A stretch of 64,000 bases of DNA from an uncultured Helicobacter sp. (GCA_944326445.1 CALVDZ010000005.1:41742-105741), one strand, 5' to 3'; counted from the stretch's first letter, positions 25,987 to 35,457 are shown. The notes: generated from the sequence alone by a model not told the origin. Numbers and translations: made by a program.

Positions 25987-26017
25987 ATTATAAAGAATGA
26001 GAGCTACTCTAAGTCAA
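25987..26017 (-). promoter_or_regulatory. MerR-type promoter with 19-bp spacer before the hydrolase gene
   Basis: On the minus strand TTGACT (26012-26017) and TATAAT (25987-25992) are 19 bp apart, and the dyad AGAGTAGCTCT lies between them. Over-long spacers with a central dyad are typical of promoters activated by MerR-family proteins. A 35-base stretch here differs at only two positions from that before the aldo/keto reductase gene (31814). Confidence 0.75.
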
Positions 26018-26099
26018 GGGGGATTTGGGGGAAAAGTTCTAAAATCCCTTTAATGAAATTTTGACTACAATCCCAAATCGCTTTCACACAAGGAGTTTT

Positions 26100-26233
26100 A
26101 TGCAGATTTTAGAGGATATTATCGCTACATTTGGTTCAGCGCAGGAAGCAAGACAGGCTCGCTTTTTGATACGACAAAGGTTATAGAGTTTTTAATTAAA
26201 AACGAAAATTATAAAAAAGCGTATTTTACGCAG
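26100..26233 (+). pseudogene. Displaced 5' end of the mod gene (frameshift)
   Basis: ATG 26100 follows AAGGAG by four bases and reads MQILEDIIATFGSAQEAR, then stops at TAG 26184. From about 26147 another frame reads SKTGSLFDTTKVIEFL and continues without a stop into the Mod protein. Mod proteins of this family start with exactly such a sequence, so the true start is 26100 and one base appears lost near 26145-26152. Confidence 0.75.
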
Positions 26234-28105
26234 GTGGGCGATGCGCTTATCTTTGAAAAAGAGAGGTTTTTGGCCCTGCTAGCTACAAGAGAGCTTGCTA
26301 GCTCTTATACGAAGTTTAGCAACAAAATCGGACTAGGGCATAAAAACGACAATACTTTCCTAAAAGCCCAAAATGAAGTCGTGTTACACTTCCCTTATAA
26401 AGACTGCATTCTCAAAGGTGCGCAGGATAAGGATAAAACAAAAAGCCAAGAGATATTTTTTAATGAGATTTTGGCTAGGGAGGAAATCGATGTGTTGTTT
26501 GCTCCAAAAGTATTGCAAAATTTTGAACTCATAGAATCTGCAAATACAGAATCTAGTAATGATTCCCAAAACACCCCACAATCCATCAAGCAAAGACTTA
26601 AAAACTATTTGGATTCAGCCTCTTGCAATCTCTTACTAAAGGGCAATAACCTCCTAGCTCTGCATACGCTCAAAAAACGCAAAGATATTTACGGACAAGT
26701 GAAATGTATCTATATAGACCCACCTTATAATACAGGCAATGATAGCTTTAATTATAACGATAGATTTTTCCACTCTACTTGGCTTACCTTTATGAAAAAC
26801 CGCCTAGAAATCGCAAGGCAGTTTTTACGCGATGATGGGGTGATCTTTATCCAATGCGATGACAACGAACAGGCTTATTTAAAAGTGCTATGCGATGAGA
26901 TTTTTGGCAGGGAGAATTTCATTACTTGCTTTATTTGGGAAAAAACCCAGCATTTTGGACGACAAAAAATAAACTTTTATTCCAACAAGGAATTTATTTT
27001 GTGCTATTCAAAAAAATTATATATTGGAGAAAATAAAAAAAGATTGCTTGTGGAAAGCATACAAACCGAATTTGAAGATGCACCATTGTATAACGCTAGT
27101 AACAATAAACATATTCTAACTTTTCCAAAAAATTCCTGTATATTTAAAATTGATGATGGTGTTTATACAACAAGTGAAGAACAGGACAAATATGAATTAT
27201 TAGATTCTGTAAATGTAAAAAATGGGATAAACATAAATGATTTTAGAATTAAGTTTAAAAGTCGTTGGAGTAATAAAACATTGCAAAATGAGATACAAAA
27301 TGGAGGCAAAATTCTTATAAAGTCTAAAAAATTTTCCCCTAGAATTATTTATGCAGATAACAAAGAATTTATAGTATCCCCAAAAACAATTATTTTTTCA
27401 AATAGTAATAATCCTTTCTGCACTATGTTTAAAAATTGTAAAATAGGGACTACAGAAAATGGCAGTAGTGAGATTGAAACCTTATTGGGAAAAGATATTT
27501 TTGGTTATCCCAAACCAGAAAGCTTAGTAGCATATCTTATTGAAATCTCCACAAACGAAGGCGACTTAGTTATGGACTTTTTTGCGGGAAGCGGCACGAC
27601 TCTCGCCGTAGCCCACAAGATGAATCGCCGCTATGTAGGGATAGAACAAATGGGCTATATAAAATCTATCACAAAAGAGCGGCTAAAAAAGGTGGTGAGC
27701 GGAGAGCAAGGAGGGGTTAGCAAAACCTTGAACTTCAAAGGTGGAGGGAGCTTCCTCTATGCTGAGCTAATGCCACTAAACGCCCTGTATAAAGAGGAAA
27801 TCGCCAAGCTAGATTCTGGGGAAGATTCTCACAACGAATTAGAAAAACTCTACGAAGACTTAGAATCCAAAGCCTTTTTAGACTATCGCTATGACATACA
27901 AGAAATCCTAAAAGATAGGGACTTTCACGCTCTAAATTTAGAGGAGAAAAAGTGCGTGCTCTACCAAATCCTAGATTCTAATATGGACTATGTGCTACTT
28001 AGTGAGCTAGGGGATTCTAGCCTAGAGATAGATGAGCAGACAAAAGAGCTCAACAAAATATTTTTTAATATGAAAGGCAAAGAGAATGAGTGCGCAAACA
28101 GATAA
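26234..28105 (+). CDS. mod: Type III restriction-modification methyltransferase Mod (5' end frameshifted)
   Basis: This is a beta-class N6-adenine methyltransferase: catalytic motif DPPYNTG at residues 162-168 precedes the SAM-binding motif DFFAGSGTT at about 448-456. Between them lies the target-recognition domain, AT-rich (26950-27500) and unlike the flanks in composition, as is usual for exchanged recognition domains. The uninterrupted frame opens at GTG 26234, which has no good ribosome site. The real start is probably 26100, separated by a frameshift. If so, only the N-terminal 45 or so residues are affected. No tetranucleotide repeat or homopolymer is present, so phase variation of the usual mod kind is not seen. 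Confidence 0.88.
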   Translation: MGDALIFEKERFLALLATRELASSYTKFSNKIGLGHKNDNTFLKAQNEVVLHFPYKDCILKGAQDKDKTKSQEIFFNEILAREEIDVLFAPKVLQNFELIESANTESSNDSQNTPQSIKQRLKNYLDSASCNLLLKGNNLLALHTLKKRKDIYGQVKCIYIDPPYNTGNDSFNYNDRFFHSTWLTFMKNRLEIARQFLRDDGVIFIQCDDNEQAYLKVLCDEIFGRENFITCFIWEKTQHFGRQKINFYSNKEFILCYSKKLYIGENKKRLLVESIQTEFEDAPLYNASNNKHILTFPKNSCIFKIDDGVYTTSEEQDKYELLDSVNVKNGININDFRIKFKSRWSNKTLQNEIQNGGKILIKSKKFSPRIIYADNKEFIVSPKTIIFSNSNNPFCTMFKNCKIGTTENGSSEIETLLGKDIFGYPKPESLVAYLIEISTNEGDLVMDFFAGSGTTLAVAHKMNRRYVGIEQMGYIKSITKERLKKVVSGEQGGVSKTLNFKGGGSFLYAELMPLNALYKEEIAKLDSGEDSHNELEKLYEDLESKAFLDYRYDIQEILKDRDFHALNLEEKKCVLYQILDSNMDYVLLSELGDSSLEIDEQTKELNKIFFNMKGKENECANR

Positions 28106-30770
28106 AACCCTACAAGAGCTAATCATCGAGGAATATGGCAAAAAGAATCTGCGGGAGTTAGAAATCCCAAGCTATATAAGTGAAAATCTCTCCAAAGACT
28201 TGCGAGAATATCAAATAGAGGCTTTGAGACTCTATCTAGCCAATAATGAGACGCTTAAAGCACGACATTTGATGTTTAATATGGCGACAGGTAGTGGCAA
28301 AACACTCATAATGGCTTCTCTTATACTAGAGTGCTACAAACAAGGATATAGGGACTTTATCTTTTTTGTCAATGCGACAAGTGTGCTAGAAAAGACTAAG
28401 GCAAACTTTAGCGATATCCTCTCACACAAATACCTTTTTAGCCAATCTATCCACATAGATTCTACAAATGTAGGCATTAATATCATAGAAAATCTTAGTG
28501 AGAGTAAAGAGGGCTGTATAAATATCTATTTTAACACGATTCAAGGGCTGTTTTCACTCCTAAATAATGAGCGAGAAAATAGCCTTAGTTTTGAGGATTT
28601 AAAAGGCAAAAAGCTTGTGTTTTTAGCCGATGAAGCACACCATCTAAATAGTGAGACTAAAAAGAAGCTAAACAAAAATGAAGCGCAAGAAAAAGAAAGC
28701 TGGGAGAGTATAGTGCGCAGGGCGTATGAAAGCCATAGTGAGAATCTCCTCCTTGAGTTTAGTGCGACAATCCCCCAAGAAAGCGAGGTGCTAGCAAAAT
28801 ATAGTGATAAAATCGTGTATGAATATGATTTGAAAAAATTTTGTGAAAATGGGTATTCTAAGCGGATTTTCCTCGTAAAATATGAGGATTTAGGGCTACA
28901 ATCGCGCTTTTTGGGAGCTATGCTGCTTAGTCTCTATCGCGAATGTGTGGCGAGTAAATATGGGATTTTCTTAAAGCCTGTGGTGCTGTTTAAAAGTGAG
29001 ACTATCGCCGAATCTAAGAAAAATGAGGAGGCTTTTATCACTTTTGTTGCTCATCTCACAAGCCAAGAGATTCTAAGGTTTTATACTGATATAGAGGCAA
29101 GTGATAGAAGAGATTCTCTACTTTTGCAAAGCCTTGTGTTTTTTAAAAAAGAGTTTGGAGAGACTTTATGGCAAGAGCAGGTTTTGCAATCTCTTAAAAC
29201 AAGTTTTAGCCCTCACTATATACTTAATGTCAATAACGATAGCGAAGTGGCAAAATGCCAGATTGTGCTCAATAACCTAGAGGATAGGGAAAATGAAGTG
29301 CGTGCGATTTTTGTAGTGGACAAACTCAATGAAGGTTGGGATGTGCTCAATCTCTTTGATATCGTGCGGCTAGGGGGCAGGGCAAAAAATCCCAAAAACA
29401 CAACTACAAAAGAAGTGCAGCTTATCGGACGCGGGGCACGGCTTTTTCCGTTTCTCACGCAAGGGCTAGATTCTCATTTAGAATATAAACGCAAGTTTGA
29501 TAGTGATTTGGGTAATGCACTAAGCGTGCTAGAGCGACTAAGCTATCATACGCTAAATGATGTGGGCTTTATCGCCGAGCTAGAATCCCAAATGCAAAAA
29601 AGCGGACTACTCTTTGAAAATGAAAAAAAGAAAATCGTGTTACATACGAGCAAGAGGGCAAAGCAAATCACAAAAGACAATGAACTTTTTACTATCACTA
29701 ACGAGCGTCTAAGGGGAAGCCAAATACCCAATCTCTTTAATTACGAGCGGTATAAGGAGATACAAGGGTATATTCGCACACTTGAGATTCCGCTATTTTC
29801 ACACAAAGTGGCTGAAAGCGAGGTGGATTTTGCAAAAAAGATAGAAGGCACAGATACGAGCAAAAGGGCAAAAAGGTTTTGTGATGTGGTAGCAAAAGAG
29901 GTGTTTTATAAGGCACTCAATCGCTCAGGACTAAGCTTTGATACACACATACAACCCTTTGACTTTGCAAGCAAAGAGGCGTTTTATCAATCCTTTAGTG
30001 ATATGGAGCTTGAGTTTGACAAAAGACAGGAGTTTAGTAGGGAAAATAGCTTAGAAATCGCAAAATATGTCTTAGAGCACTTCAAAAAACAAACTTATGA
30101 AATAGGATATAGCCCTATCGCCACAGACTTTAGAGTGCAAAAATTAAAGCTAGAGGACAAAAAGGAGATTTTTAGCACCAAAGATTTTGCAAAAAATCCA
30201 CAATATGAATGGTTGTATTACGATAACTATAGTGTAGATTCTGCACTAGAATTGGAATTTTTGGAATTTATAGAAACACACAAGGGAAGCATAGATGAGA
30301 GCTTTAGTCAGTGGGTTATTGTGCGCAATGAAGGCTTTAGCGAGTTTAGAATCTATGATAATCGCCAATATATAGAATCTACAATTGCTAGCGACATTAC
30401 AAAATCCAAAACTGCAAAATCTCTAAAAGAGAAAAATCCTAACTTCGCACAAGGTTTTGAGCCGGATTTTCTCTTTTTTGGTAGGCGCATAGATGAGGAG
30501 GATAAAGGGATTTTAAGTATAGAGTGTTTTATAGAGTCTAAAGGCGCACATTTAAGTGGCGATAAGCATTACAAAGGAAAGGATACTTGGAAGGAAGAGT
30601 TTTTGCAATCTCTTAAGGGAAAAGAGTTTGCCATCACTCAAGATTCTAGATCTCTAGATACACATTCGCACAAACTCACAATCCATGCCCTACCCTTTTT
30701 TACTAAAAGGATAGACATAAGATTTAAGGAAAATTTTGAGAGCTTTTTGGCTAGAAACAGGGAAAAATAA
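28086..30770 (+). CDS. res: Type III restriction endonuclease subunit Res
   Basis: Res is the ATP-dependent nuclease and translocase partner of Mod. The superfamily 2 helicase motifs are clear: Walker A MATGSGKT at 66-73, DEAHH at 182-186, SAT in LLEFSATIP, and the arginine motif QLIGRGARLFPF. Near the C terminus EPDFLFFGRR followed by IECFIESKG gives a PD-(D/E)XK nuclease site. At 894 residues it is complete with no frameshift. Its start lies 20 bp inside mod. If mod is really inactive while res is intact, expression or activity of Res must be limited, since type III Res normally needs Mod for recognition. Confidence 0.93.
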   Translation: MSAQTDKTLQELIIEEYGKKNLRELEIPSYISENLSKDLREYQIEALRLYLANNETLKARHLMFNMATGSGKTLIMASLILECYKQGYRDFIFFVNATSVLEKTKANFSDILSHKYLFSQSIHIDSTNVGINIIENLSESKEGCINIYFNTIQGLFSLLNNERENSLSFEDLKGKKLVFLADEAHHLNSETKKKLNKNEAQEKESWESIVRRAYESHSENLLLEFSATIPQESEVLAKYSDKIVYEYDLKKFCENGYSKRIFLVKYEDLGLQSRFLGAMLLSLYRECVASKYGIFLKPVVLFKSETIAESKKNEEAFITFVAHLTSQEILRFYTDIEASDRRDSLLLQSLVFFKKEFGETLWQEQVLQSLKTSFSPHYILNVNNDSEVAKCQIVLNNLEDRENEVRAIFVVDKLNEGWDVLNLFDIVRLGGRAKNPKNTTTKEVQLIGRGARLFPFLTQGLDSHLEYKRKFDSDLGNALSVLERLSYHTLNDVGFIAELESQMQKSGLLFENEKKKIVLHTSKRAKQITKDNELFTITNERLRGSQIPNLFNYERYKEIQGYIRTLEIPLFSHKVAESEVDFAKKIEGTDTSKRAKRFCDVVAKEVFYKALNRSGLSFDTHIQPFDFASKEAFYQSFSDMELEFDKRQEFSRENSLEIAKYVLEHFKKQTYEIGYSPIATDFRVQKLKLEDKKEIFSTKDFAKNPQYEWLYYDNYSVDSALELEFLEFIETHKGSIDESFSQWVIVRNEGFSEFRIYDNRQYIESTIASDITKSKTAKSLKEKNPNFAQGFEPDFLFFGRRIDEEDKGILSIECFIESKGAHLSGDKHYKGKDTWKEEFLQSLKGKEFAITQDSRSLDTHSHKLTIHALPFFTKRIDIRFKENFESFLARNREK

Positions 30771-30856
30771 ATAAGGCAAAAGCAAATCAAAGATTTTGAG
30801 AAAGATATAAAAAATCTTTGTGCGCTTTGCAATATTTTATAAACCTTCCCCCTACC

Positions 30857-31783
30857 CTAATACCCCCAACTAAATTGCGTTTTGTTCGTATCTAATGCCC
30901 TGATAGATTCCATATCCGCCGCACTTAGAGCAAAATCAAAGATAGCGATATTTTCTTGCATATGCTTTAGCTTAGAAGTCTTTGGGATAGCCACGATACT
31001 CTGCTGCACCAAAAATCGCAACGCCACTTGTGCCACGCTTTTGTTGTGCCTTTGGGCGATTTGTGCTAGGGTTGGGTTATCAAAAAACCCGCTTTTGCCA
31101 GCCACAAAAGGACTCCAAGATTCTAAAATCGTCTTATAAGGCTTCATTACTTCCATTAACGCCCTTTGCTGATAGTAGATATGCGTCTCACACTGATTGA
31201 CTGCTGGGAGTATCTCACAAGATTTCACAAACTCGCTAAAGACTTTTGGGGTAAAGCTAGAGACGCCAAGGGCTTTGAGCTTGCCCTCTTTGTAGGCGTC
31301 CTCCATCGCCTTATACATTTGCTTTGCCTGCGCGTAGGGCTGATGGATTAATAGCAAGTCGATATAGTCCAAATCTAGGGCTTTGAGGCTAGATTCTATC
31401 CCTCTTTTTGCCTCTTCAAAACTCATATTGCTTGAAAGCTTCGTGGTGATGAAAAACTCCTCGCGTTTTATACCACGCCTTACAATCGCCTCGCGTATCG
31501 CCGCGCCCACCTCACGTTCATTCCCATACATTTGGGCGGTATCAAAGAGACGATAGCCGCAATCCACCGCCATTAAAAGTGTATCAACTTGGTTAATCGC
31601 ATAAGTCCCAAAGCCTAGCAAGGGCATTTGCAGCCCATTATTAAGCGTTGTGTATTGCATTTGCGCTCTTTCTCCTTTGGTGTTAGCAAAAATAGGCGTG
31701 AGGGCACCTAGAGCGATAACCCCACCCACAAATTTACAAGAATCTTTCAAAAACTCCCTGCGACTTGTATTTCTATCTCGCAT
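30857..31783 (-). CDS. Exported aldo/keto reductase with twin-arginine signal
   Basis: The protein starts with a TAT signal, TSRREFLKDSC followed by a hydrophobic stretch to about residue 33, so it should be exported folded. The rest is an aldo/keto reductase barrel: GFGTYAINQVDTLLMAVDCGYRLFDTAQMYGNE holds the catalytic Asp and Tyr (given here in parts: GYRLFDTAQMYGNE), Lys is in TTKLS, and His in LLLIHQPYA. IPKTSKLKHMQEN binds NADP(H). It is monocistronic, with the same MerR-type promoter as the hydrolase at 25957, which suggests a joint response to a reactive carbonyl, electrophile or similar signal. The substrate is unknown. Confidence 0.88.
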   Translation of the reverse strand: MRDRNTSRREFLKDSCKFVGGVIALGALTPIFANTKGERAQMQYTTLNNGLQMPLLGFGTYAINQVDTLLMAVDCGYRLFDTAQMYGNEREVGAAIREAIVRRGIKREEFFITTKLSSNMSFEEAKRGIESSLKALDLDYIDLLLIHQPYAQAKQMYKAMEDAYKEGKLKALGVSSFTPKVFSEFVKSCEILPAVNQCETHIYYQQRALMEVMKPYKTILESWSPFVAGKSGFFDNPTLAQIAQRHNKSVAQVALRFLVQQSIVAIPKTSKLKHMQENIAIFDFALSAADMESIRALDTNKTQFSWGY

Positions 31784-31813
31784 TGTCGTGCTCCTTTGGT
31801 ATAAGATGCCGTA

Positions 31814-31844
31814 ATTATAAAGTATGAGAGTTACTCTAAGTCAA
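31814..31844 (-). promoter_or_regulatory. MerR-type promoter with 19-bp spacer before the aldo/keto reductase gene
   Basis: TTGACT (31839-31844) and TATAAT (31814-31819) on the minus strand are separated by 19 bp with the dyad AGAGTAACTCT between them. It matches the hydrolase promoter at 25987 at 33 of 35 positions. No MerR-family regulator gene is in the window. Confidence 0.78.
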
Positions 31845-31897
31845 GGGGTTTGGGAAAAAATGAAGTTATTTCAGTGAGGATAAACATTGCTAAAAAA

Positions 31898-31985
31898 ACA
31901 CAATGTAGCTTGAAGTGTGCTAAAGCGTGGCTCACAGAGATCCACTCCGTGAGCAAAAGCTTGCTTGAAAATTCGAAGCAAACAA
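31898..31985 (-). terminator. Two hairpins downstream of the por operon
   Basis: On the minus strand, past the porB stop, TTTGCTT/AAGCAA forms a stem followed by GCTTTTG, and then GCTCACGGAG/CTCTGTGAGC forms a 9-bp stem with one mismatch. They are placed to end the porGDAB transcript. The second stem is weakly similar to the dispersed repeat family. Confidence 0.5.
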
Positions 31986-31995
31986 GGAAGCGAGG

Positions 31996-32940
31996 CTACA
32001 CGCCTGCTTCTTCCTTGCGTTGTAAATACTCCCATCGCGCATCGACATCTTTTTGGAATTGCTCGATGATATGCTCATTTTCTGGCTTAAAGAGATGCTT
32101 AAACCTCCCCTGCGCACCGAGATAATCGCGCACTGGTATGATGTTTTTTGGTCTATAAGTGATACGAAGCTCCGTGCCATTAATCACTTCAAAAAGCGGA
32201 AACACGAGTGAATCTACTGCCAAATCACTAACCTCAACCGTCTTGTGCGAATCAAATCTCCACTCGGTAGTGCAAGCACTCATCGCGTTGATAAATGTCG
32301 GTCCCTCTGTCTCAAGCGCGGTTTTGATTTTTTTGTTCATATCTTTCCATTTATTGGGTGCTACCTGCGCGACATAGGGCGATCCATGCGCTGCCATAAT
32401 CATTAGCAAATCTTTTTTCTTCTCTTTTTTGCCATAGCTCACACTTCCTGCGGGCGTGGTAGAAGTGCTTGAGCCAATGGGCGTAGAGCCACTCCTCTGC
32501 CCTCCTGTGTTGGCATACACCTCATTATCAAGGCAGATATAAGTCATATCATGCCCACGCTCAAAGCACCCGCTAATCCACTGAAAGCCGATATCATAAG
32601 TCGCTCCATCGCCACCAAAAGCCACAAACTTTGGCTTCTCGCCCTTGTATCTGCCCTTTTTGACTAATGCCTTATACATTGCCTCCGCTCCAGCCACCGC
32701 CGTAGAGCCATTTTCAAACCCGATATGAATCCAAGGCACATCCCAACTTGTGTGTGGATACACCGCAGTAGAGACTTCCACGCACCCCGTGGAATTGCCT
32801 ATGAGGATAGGACCCTCGGCGGCATTAAGCACCTCGCGGATAATCATACCGTGCGCACAGCCCGGGCACAAAAGATGCGCGCCCTCGAATTTCTCTGCCG
32901 ATTTAGAAAATTGTTTGAGATTTTTGATTTCTTTTACCAT
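31996..32940 (-). CDS. porB: Pyruvate:flavodoxin/ferredoxin oxidoreductase, beta subunit
   Basis: The beta subunit binds thiamine diphosphate: GDGATYDIGFQWISG and LDNEVYANTGGQRSGSTP carry the cofactor and magnesium contacts. Cysteines in LLCPGCAHG, and one further along (SACTTEW), would bind a [4Fe-4S] cluster. Together with the gamma, delta and alpha subunits, it makes acetyl-CoA from pyruvate, the only visible route here in a microaerophile. Last gene of porGDAB, 12 bp after porA. Confidence 0.95.
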   Translation of the reverse strand: MVKEIKNLKQFSKSAEKFEGAHLLCPGCAHGMIIREVLNAAEGPILIGNSTGCVEVSTAVYPHTSWDVPWIHIGFENGSTAVAGAEAMYKALVKKGRYKGEKPKFVAFGGDGATYDIGFQWISGCFERGHDMTYICLDNEVYANTGGQRSGSTPIGSSTSTTPAGSVSYGKKEKKKDLLMIMAAHGSPYVAQVAPNKWKDMNKKIKTALETEGPTFINAMSACTTEWRFDSHKTVEVSDLAVDSLVFPLFEVINGTELRITYRPKNIIPVRDYLGAQGRFKHLFKPENEHIIEQFQKDVDARWEYLQRKEEAGV

Positions 32941-32952
32941 AGTTTCTCCTTC

Positions 32953-34170
32953 CTAGCAAAAGCTTAGTTTGGGACCGCGAAGTCCGATGAATTGTTGCGT
33001 TGGGTGCGTGAGTTTGCCGGCATTAGCGTTTTGGCTAAGCTGCTCATACACTTCCCCCAAATGCGCCTGTGTCAAATCGCGTCCGCCCAAGCCATAGATA
33101 TAGTTTGAAACCACTGCCTTGCCTCCCGCAGCGTGAATGGCACTCGTGGTTTCATTAAAGAGCATACCCATCGCACCCGCTGGCAAACTCCTATCAAGGC
33201 ACGCAACGGCTTTGAGGTGCTTCAATCTCTGTCCAAAAAGCACAAATGGGAAAGGACGCAATGTTCGTAGTGATACAACACCGGCTTTGATACCCTTTTT
33301 GCGTGCTTCTTGCGCGGCGATACGCGCAGATTCTACCGTGGTGCCAAGTGCGATGATCGCCACTTCCGCATCATCGATATCATAAGATTCTACAAAGTGA
33401 TACGCGCGCCCCGTGAGCTTCTCAAACTCCCTAAACACCTCTTCTATCACTTTATGAGATTCCATAATGGCGTGGTGGAGTTGGGCTTTGTGCTCAAAGT
33501 GCCAATCCTCCTCGGTTTGTGAGCCATAAGTAACCGGACGCGCAAAATCTAGCATAGGATTCTTGCTCTTATACTCGCCGATGAACGCATACGCCTCTGC
33601 GTCACTTAGTGGGCGCACGGTTTGGGCAGTGTGTGAGCAGATGAAACCATCTTGATTGACAATCACGGGCACGCGCACGCGCAAATCTTCAGCGATCCTA
33701 AATGCCATAAGGTTAAAATCATACGCCTCTTGAGGATTATAAGTGCAGAGGTTTATCCAACCCGTATCGCGGCTAAGATACATATCAGAATGATCACCAT
33801 TGACATTGAGCGGGCTTGCTAGCGCGCGATTGACGAGATTAAGGACGATTGGCAAACGCATACCAGAGGCTTGATAGAGCACTTCCACCATCAGCGCAAA
33901 GCCCTGCGAGCTCGTCGCGGTAGCCACGCGCCCACCAGCTGCGGCTGCACCCACACACGCACTCATCGCGGCGTGCTCGGATTCTACCATTACAAACTCT
34001 CCATCGATATAGCCATTGCCCATAAATGTGCCATAGTTTTGCACAATAGGTGTAGATGGCGTGATAGGATAGGCGGCTACCACATCGATTTGGGCTTGTC
34101 GCATCGCTTGGGAGGCAGCCATATTACCATCCCAAACCTCGATTTTTTGCAATTCCATAACTTTTGCCAT
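32953..34170 (-). CDS. porA: Pyruvate:flavodoxin/ferredoxin oxidoreductase, alpha subunit
   Basis: The 405-residue protein has the pyrimidine-binding N-terminal domain (YPITPSTPIVQNYGTFMGNG, ESEHAAMSACVGAAAAGGR) and the C-terminal transketolase-like domain with ALGTTVESARIAAQEAR. These are standard for PorA of the four-subunit enzyme. It is 9 bp after porD and 12 bp before porB. Confidence 0.95.
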   Translation of the reverse strand: MAKVMELQKIEVWDGNMAASQAMRQAQIDVVAAYPITPSTPIVQNYGTFMGNGYIDGEFVMVESEHAAMSACVGAAAAGGRVATATSSQGFALMVEVLYQASGMRLPIVLNLVNRALASPLNVNGDHSDMYLSRDTGWINLCTYNPQEAYDFNLMAFRIAEDLRVRVPVIVNQDGFICSHTAQTVRPLSDAEAYAFIGEYKSKNPMLDFARPVTYGSQTEEDWHFEHKAQLHHAIMESHKVIEEVFREFEKLTGRAYHFVESYDIDDAEVAIIALGTTVESARIAAQEARKKGIKAGVVSLRTLRPFPFVLFGQRLKHLKAVACLDRSLPAGAMGMLFNETTSAIHAAGGKAVVSNYIYGLGGRDLTQAHLGEVYEQLSQNANAGKLTHPTQQFIGLRGPKLSFC

Positions 34171-34179
34171 AATGCCTCC

Positions 34180-34578
34180 TTAATTTTTCTTTTTCTCTTC
34201 TTTTTGTGGCCACGCACTAAGTGCTTCTTGATTGTCTTTATGATCTTCAAACATCAGTAGAGATTTGGGATTAGTAGGGCAGACATCCACACACACGCCA
34301 CAGCCCTTACAATGCACATAATCCACGCCCGCAAGCTTCTCATCTCGTGCCAAAATCGCACCATCGGGGCAATACACCCAGCAATTAAAACAGTTAATAC
34401 ACACTTGGCTATTATGCACAGGCTTCTCCACACGCCAATGCGCCACACTCGCGGTAAAAGAGCTATCGCGCGTGTAAGCCCGCTTGTCGTTGTGCTCTTG
34501 TAGTTGAGTCTCTCCATCATTGCTAAAAGGGAAAAGAGCCGAGCCAATTTCTAATTCATTCCAGCCTCTGTTATCCAT
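34180..34578 (-). CDS. porD: Pyruvate:flavodoxin oxidoreductase, delta subunit (2[4Fe-4S] ferredoxin)
   Basis: Two complete cluster motifs are visible: CINCFNCWVYCP and CKGCGVCVDVCP, each CX2CX2CX3CP. The first ~60 residues have no cluster motif and resemble the N-terminal extension of Helicobacter PorD. It carries electrons from the thiamine centre to flavodoxin. Second gene of the por operon. Confidence 0.94.
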   Translation of the reverse strand: MDNRGWNELEIGSALFPFSNDGETQLQEHNDKRAYTRDSSFTASVAHWRVEKPVHNSQVCINCFNCWVYCPDGAILARDEKLAGVDYVHCKGCGVCVDVCPTNPKSLLMFEDHKDNQEALSAWPQKEEKKKN

Positions 34579-34596
34579 TGTTGCCTCCTTTTAGGG

Positions 34597-35157
34597 TTAT
34601 TGCACTTCTTCGTAAGCGCGTCTGATGGCTACCATATTGCCATCGATGACTTTTTGGGGAAGTTTTTTGCCAAGCACCTTAGTAAAAGCCTTGAGGAAAA
34701 AATCTAGCTCCAAAAGTCCCGATACTTTCATCAATGCACCCAGCATTGGCGCGTTAGGGATAGGCTTGCCAAGCTCTTGGAGAGAGATTTTGATACAATC
34801 AAGCGTATGCACCTTTTTGCCTTGTAGTTGGGGCTTTTTGGCTAGTAGCTCGTCTTTGGATAAATGCGTGGTGATGATGTATTGGGTAGTGGGCTTCTCG
34901 TGCTCACAAATATCGGTAATAAACACAAGTCCGGGATCTATCACAAGCACATAATCAGGATTCATAAACTTTTCGTGATTGAGTATGGGGGCAGAATCTA
35001 TGCGATTATACGCCGTCATCGCAGCTCCCCGCTTAGCAGAACCATAGAATGCAAATGCCTGCACCTCTTTGCCTGTCCCAGCGATCACATCGGCTAGACC
35101 TTTTGCTCCCGTTACCGCACCTTGACCAGCGCGCGAATGCCATCTAATCTCTAGCAT
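34597..35157 (-). CDS. porG: Pyruvate:flavodoxin oxidoreductase, gamma subunit
   Basis: The 186-residue protein begins LEIRWHSRAGQGAVTGAKGL, the signature of the gamma domain of 2-oxoacid oxidoreductases, and ends with VPNAPMLGAL-like sequence (IPNAPMLGALMKVSG). It heads the operon porG-porD-porA-porB, the Helicobacter order. AGGAGG precedes its start and a TATAAT box is about 60 bases upstream. Confidence 0.94.
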   Translation of the reverse strand: MLEIRWHSRAGQGAVTGAKGLADVIAGTGKEVQAFAFYGSAKRGAAMTAYNRIDSAPILNHEKFMNPDYVLVIDPGLVFITDICEHEKPTTQYIITTHLSKDELLAKKPQLQGKKVHTLDCIKISLQELGKPIPNAPMLGALMKVSGLLELDFFLKAFTKVLGKKLPQKVIDGNMVAIRRAYEEVQ

Positions 35158-35214
35158 TTTTCCTCCTTATAGTTATAAAGTGCTTTGAGAGAATAACTTC
35201 TTTCAAATTGCGCA

Positions 35215-35220
35215 ATTATA
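35215..35220 (-). promoter_or_regulatory. TATAAT -10 box of the por operon
   Basis: On the minus strand TATTTATAATTGCG lies about 58 bases before the porG start, in an AT-rich region. It is the best promoter match upstream of the operon. Confidence 0.6.
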
Positions 35221-35457
35221 AATACAAAAGTCTAAAATAAAAGTAAAGTTTTATTAAAACTTAATCTTTTTCTACCAAAATGTGTGCATTTGTATCGTTT
35301 TTGAGACATAAGACACATTTTGTATAACTTTTGCTTATCACAGATAAGACTTGCTTAAATTTCTAATAGAATCTAGGTTGGTTTATAAGTTAAGTGTTTT
35401 GGTTGCATCGCATTCCTTGAGGCGGCTTATGCTTAAGAAGCCACAGAATCTCGCATT
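35221..35457. other. AT-rich intergenic DNA between por and purU
   Basis: No frame resembles a gene. Two AGAATCT heptamers lie at about 35369 and 35444. The right edge joins the dispersed repeat copy A. Confidence 0.5.
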
